A stretch of DNA of 9,097 nt from the NCBI GenBank assembly GCA_002070755.1, contig MWDY01000180.1, positions 1-9,097 of the forward strand, written 5' to 3'. The position numbers were made by a program, and so were the translations under genes. The notes under the pieces are model-generated. The model was not told the DNA's origin. It saw nothing but the letters and a program-made list of their open reading frames with translations, and did not search any database. This document shows positions 7,084 to 9,097 of the stretch, in pieces. Source of the DNA: Spirochaetes bacterium ADurb.Bin110. Its GTDB lineage: Bacteria > Spirochaetota > Spirochaetia > Treponematales > Rectinemataceae. Position 1 is the first letter of the stretch; each line of letters begins with the position of its first letter.

Positions 7084-7635
7084 ATGCCTGATAGAGAAGT
7101 ACACACAATACGCGACCTTATCTACTATCAATATGCAAAGATCATCGCAAAGAGCGCCTTTGGTTCTGATGCAAAGACGACATCGTATGGTTTTATCAAA
7201 AAGACTTTTCGCGAATTGAAGAACGACGAAAAGAAATGGTCCGAGATACTGCGGGAAGACCGGCAACTGGTGGAGATGGAAAAGAAATGCATTTACTGCG
7301 GCAGTACTAGCGGCTTGAGCTGGGAACACATCGTTCCGCGCTCGCTCCATATCAACGAACGCTGCCCCGTCTGCGATCGTATCCAGGGCATACACAACCA
7401 GATATGGGCATGCAGGACCTGCAATTCCAGGAAGGGCACAAAGGGACTGTACCACTTTTACGATGAATTGTATCCCGATGAAAGTATCTCAGACATCATC
7501 CCGCCGCTTCTTGAAAAGAAATATTTGAAGACCATTTACTTCTGTCACCATTGCAATGGAACACTGGACAGCGACTGCGGAGGAAAAGAGCTATCGGTAC
7601 TCGACCTGGATCTGTGTGTGGAAGGAGTCGAGTGA
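7084..7635 (+). CDS. HNH endonuclease with four CxxC motifs, embedded in the restriction operon
   Basis: This 183-residue protein is a likely metal-dependent DNA nuclease. An N-terminal helical region (1-65) with many charged residues precedes an HNH core: CIYC (69-72), EHIVPRSLH (81-89, His82 being the general-base position), IHNQIW (103-108), CRTCNSRKG (110-118). Two further pairs, CPVC (94-97) and CHHC (154-157), indicate additional zinc-binding capacity, more than a plain HNH domain needs. The frame is open from a GTG at 7063, but the ATG at 7084 has GGAGG six bases upstream (7073-7077) and is preferred. The stop at 7633-7635 shares a base with the hsdS ATG (TGATG), so translation is coupled. 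This suggests that the nuclease is made in step with HsdS and may act with it, but no partner is proven. The phased operator array lies directly upstream. Confidence 0.88.
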   Translation: MPDREVHTIRDLIYYQYAKIIAKSAFGSDAKTTSYGFIKKTFRELKNDEKKWSEILREDRQLVEMEKKCIYCGSTSGLSWEHIVPRSLHINERCPVCDRIQGIHNQIWACRTCNSRKGTKGLYHFYDELYPDESISDIIPPLLEKKYLKTIYFCHHCNGTLDSDCGGKELSVLDLDLCVEGVE

Positions 7636-8711
7636 TGGGTGACAGGATACCGGAGGGGTGGAGGGAATGCAAGCTGGGGGAGGTAATTACATTACAAAGA
7701 GGTTATGATTTACCAAAAGAAAATATGATAAATGGTAACATTCCAGTTGCAGGATCAAAAGGAATTATTGGCTATCATAATCAATCAACAACTAAAAGCC
7801 CAGGAGTAACTATTGGTAGAAGTGGAAATTTAGGCAATGCTAGCTTTTATAATACTGACTTCTGGGCGCATAATACAACTCTTTATGTAAGAGATTTTAA
7901 GGGTAATGATGAAAAATTTGTTTTTTATTTTCTAAGTAATCTTGATTTTAATCAATTTAATGCAGGAAGTGCAGTTCCTACTTTAAACAGAAACCATGTT
8001 CACTCACTTTATATTAAAATTCCTCCCCTTCCCGAACAGCGCGCCATCGCCTCTGTGCTTGGAAGCCTTGACGACAAGATAGACTTGCTTAACCGGGAAA
8101 ACAAGACATTGGAGCAGATGGCAGAAACGCTGTTTCGGCAGTGGTTTATAGAGGAGGCGGATGAAGGGTGGGAGGAAGTACCACTAGATCAAATAGCAAC
8201 TTTTCTGAATGGTTTGGCATGTCAAAAATATCCCCCTAAAAATGAAGTTGATAAACTACCAGTTTTGAAAATAAAAGAATTGAGAAACGGTTTTACCGAT
8301 AATTTCGATTGGGCAACAACAGATATTCCAGGAGAGTATATTGTACAAAATGGCGATGTAATCTTTTCTTGGTCGGGTAGTTTATTGGTAAAAATATGGG
8401 AAGGAACGAAATGTGTATTAAACCAGCATTTGTTCAAAGTTACATCGGAACATTATCTAAAATGGTTCTATTACCTCTGGACAAAACATCATATGGATAG
8501 GTTTATCTCTATAGCAGAGGGAAAAGCTACAACTATGGGTCATATAAAAAGAGGGGATTTATCGAATTCACTGGTATTAATACCTGAAACTAACGAATTA
8601 AACGAGATGGATAAAATCATATCTCCATTGATTGATAAAATTATCGGCGCTTCCGGCTTTCGTGTGGGTCATGATAATCCCTCTGGAAGCAGGGATAGCT
8701 TTCCACAATGA
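7635..8711 (+). pseudogene. hsdS: type I restriction specificity subunit HsdS, 3' end replaced by an insertion sequence
   Basis: HsdS recognises the bipartite DNA target for HsdM and HsdR. The start at ATG 7635 has GAAGGAG upstream (7621-7627); an upstream in-frame ATG at 7551 lies inside the HNH gene and is rejected. Residues 1-130 form target recognition domain 1, 131-172 the central conserved helix (PPLPEQRAIASVLGSLDDKI), 180-318 the second recognition domain, and 319-337 the start of the second conserved helix. At residue 338 (base 8646) the ISL3 end begins, and the last 21 residues are encoded by the element. Roughly 40 native C-terminal residues, the second long helix, are lost. The recognition domains are visibly more AT-rich than the conserved helix and the neighbouring genes. 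The product may be inactive, or may retain some half-site function as reported for shortened HsdS proteins. Confidence 0.85.
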
Positions 8712-9097
8712 AAGAGGATTGCCATCTTGAATCGAGCTCTATTGCGAAATCCACAAGCTCGCACTTTCAGTTTCTGAATTATCGCATTCACCGATTCAAC
8801 CTTCGCATTAGTCACTTTCTTCACCATCGCATTGACTATTCCCCATAGATAGCTTCGTATCGTCCTCCCTACTTCAATCATTGGTCTAAGCCGACATCGA
8901 GCTGTCCATCCTAAGAGCCTGTGCCATCCTTGTTCAGACTCTATTCTATCACTGAGCTTCCAGAGTTCTACAGCACTTTCCTTTATCCGCCATGCCCTCG
9001 CAGTCTTTAAGTTCATACGAGAAAGCGCTGCAAAGTCTTTTGTACTCTGCTCAGCCCTACTTTCTTTCGAGCGTAGCCACATGTATCTTGTCTTAGT
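8646..9097 (-). mobile_element. ISL3-family insertion sequence, one end, continuing past the window
   Basis: The element begins with GGCGCTTCCGGCTTTCGTG at 8646, which resembles ISL3-family terminal repeats (GGCTCTTCCG type). The junction coincides with the point where HsdS loses family similarity. The transposase stop lies 23 bases inside this end, as expected for a compact IS. ISL3 elements commonly duplicate 8 bases of target; the candidate duplication here is AAATTATC (8638-8645). The other end is outside the window. Confidence 0.8.
8669..9097 (-). CDS. ISL3 family transposase, C-terminal part
   Basis: The frame is open at the right edge and ends with TGA at 8669-8671, giving 142 residues of the C-terminal third. 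It begins [14 protein letters not shown], matching the TRYLWLKN segment of ISL3 (IS204/IS1001/IS1096/IS1165) DDE transposases. It continues with [11 protein letters not shown], a Trp- and Arg-rich helical region, and [20 protein letters not shown] followed by FRNRARF. The Glu in VESVN corresponds to the last acidic residue of the DDE triad. No frameshift or stop is seen in this part, so the enzyme may be intact. An internal ATG at 9082 is not the true start. It is transcribed toward hsdS. Confidence 0.9.
   Translation of the reverse strand, partial: TKTRYMWLRSKESRAEQSTKDFAALSRMNLKTARAWRIKESAVELWKLSDRIESEQGWHRLLGWTARCRLRPMIEVGRTIRSYLWGIVNAMVKKVTNAKVESVNAIIQKLKVRACGFRNRARFKMAILFHCGKLSLLPEGLS

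Noticed and set aside
7551..7634. Upstream in-frame ATG for hsdS at 7551
   Set aside because: It lies inside the HNH gene, has no ribosome binding site, and would add an Arg-rich tail not seen in HsdS; the ATG at 7635 has a good site.
1..9097. CRISPR array, tRNA or rRNA genes, and an hsdR gene
   Set aside because: No regularly spaced repeats of CRISPR length, no tRNA-like or rRNA segment, and no DEAD-box/nuclease HsdR reading frame were found in the window.

Overview
The window is an accessory, defence-island-like stretch of a bacterial chromosome with moderate GC content. The organism cannot be named from the sequence. Nothing here is a reliable phylogenetic marker. A spirochaete or another Gram-negative anaerobe is only a guess, from the DUF169 gene and the general protein style.

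Left part (1-2323). A DUF169-family gene runs leftward off the window edge. A 298-base AT-rich intergenic region rich in dyads follows. Next comes a rightward gene for a membrane-anchored protein of unknown function, which overlaps tail-to-tail by 29 bases with a leftward YecE/DUF72-family gene.

Middle part (2324-4325). This is a graveyard of defence and toxin genes around one intact gene. At 2360-2518 is the N-terminal third of a MazF/PemK toxin, with no antitoxin and with the conserved Arg of the RP motif replaced by Trp. An intact AAA_14/DUF4143 ATPase (2704-3843) follows, with a good sigma-70-type promoter ending almost at its ATG. Behind it, on the minus strand, is an internal piece of a large DUF499 ATPase, a family associated with anti-phage loci.

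Right part (4234-9097). A type I restriction-modification operon reads rightward: hsdM, fic, HNH endonuclease, hsdS. hsdM and fic share ATGA, and the HNH gene and hsdS share TGATG, so both pairs look translationally coupled. The gap between fic and the HNH gene carries five TGCACA/TGTGCA half-sites whose spacings (31, 21, 20 and 11 bases) are near whole helical turns. The hsdM promoter region carries a CTGT/ACAG dyad lying between its -35 and -10. hsdS is cut at residue 337 by the end of an ISL3-family insertion sequence, whose transposase runs leftward and continues past the right edge. No hsdR is visible; if present it should lie beyond the insertion sequence.

How the genes may work together. 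HsdM and HsdS would form the methyltransferase. A Fic AMP-transferase with an N-terminal autoinhibitory motif and an HNH nuclease with four CxxC pairs sit inside the operon as accessory effectors. The phased operator array suggests the HNH-hsdS half has its own control, possibly through the DNA-binding-like C-terminus of Fic. These functional links are inference; gene order, overlaps and motifs are read directly.
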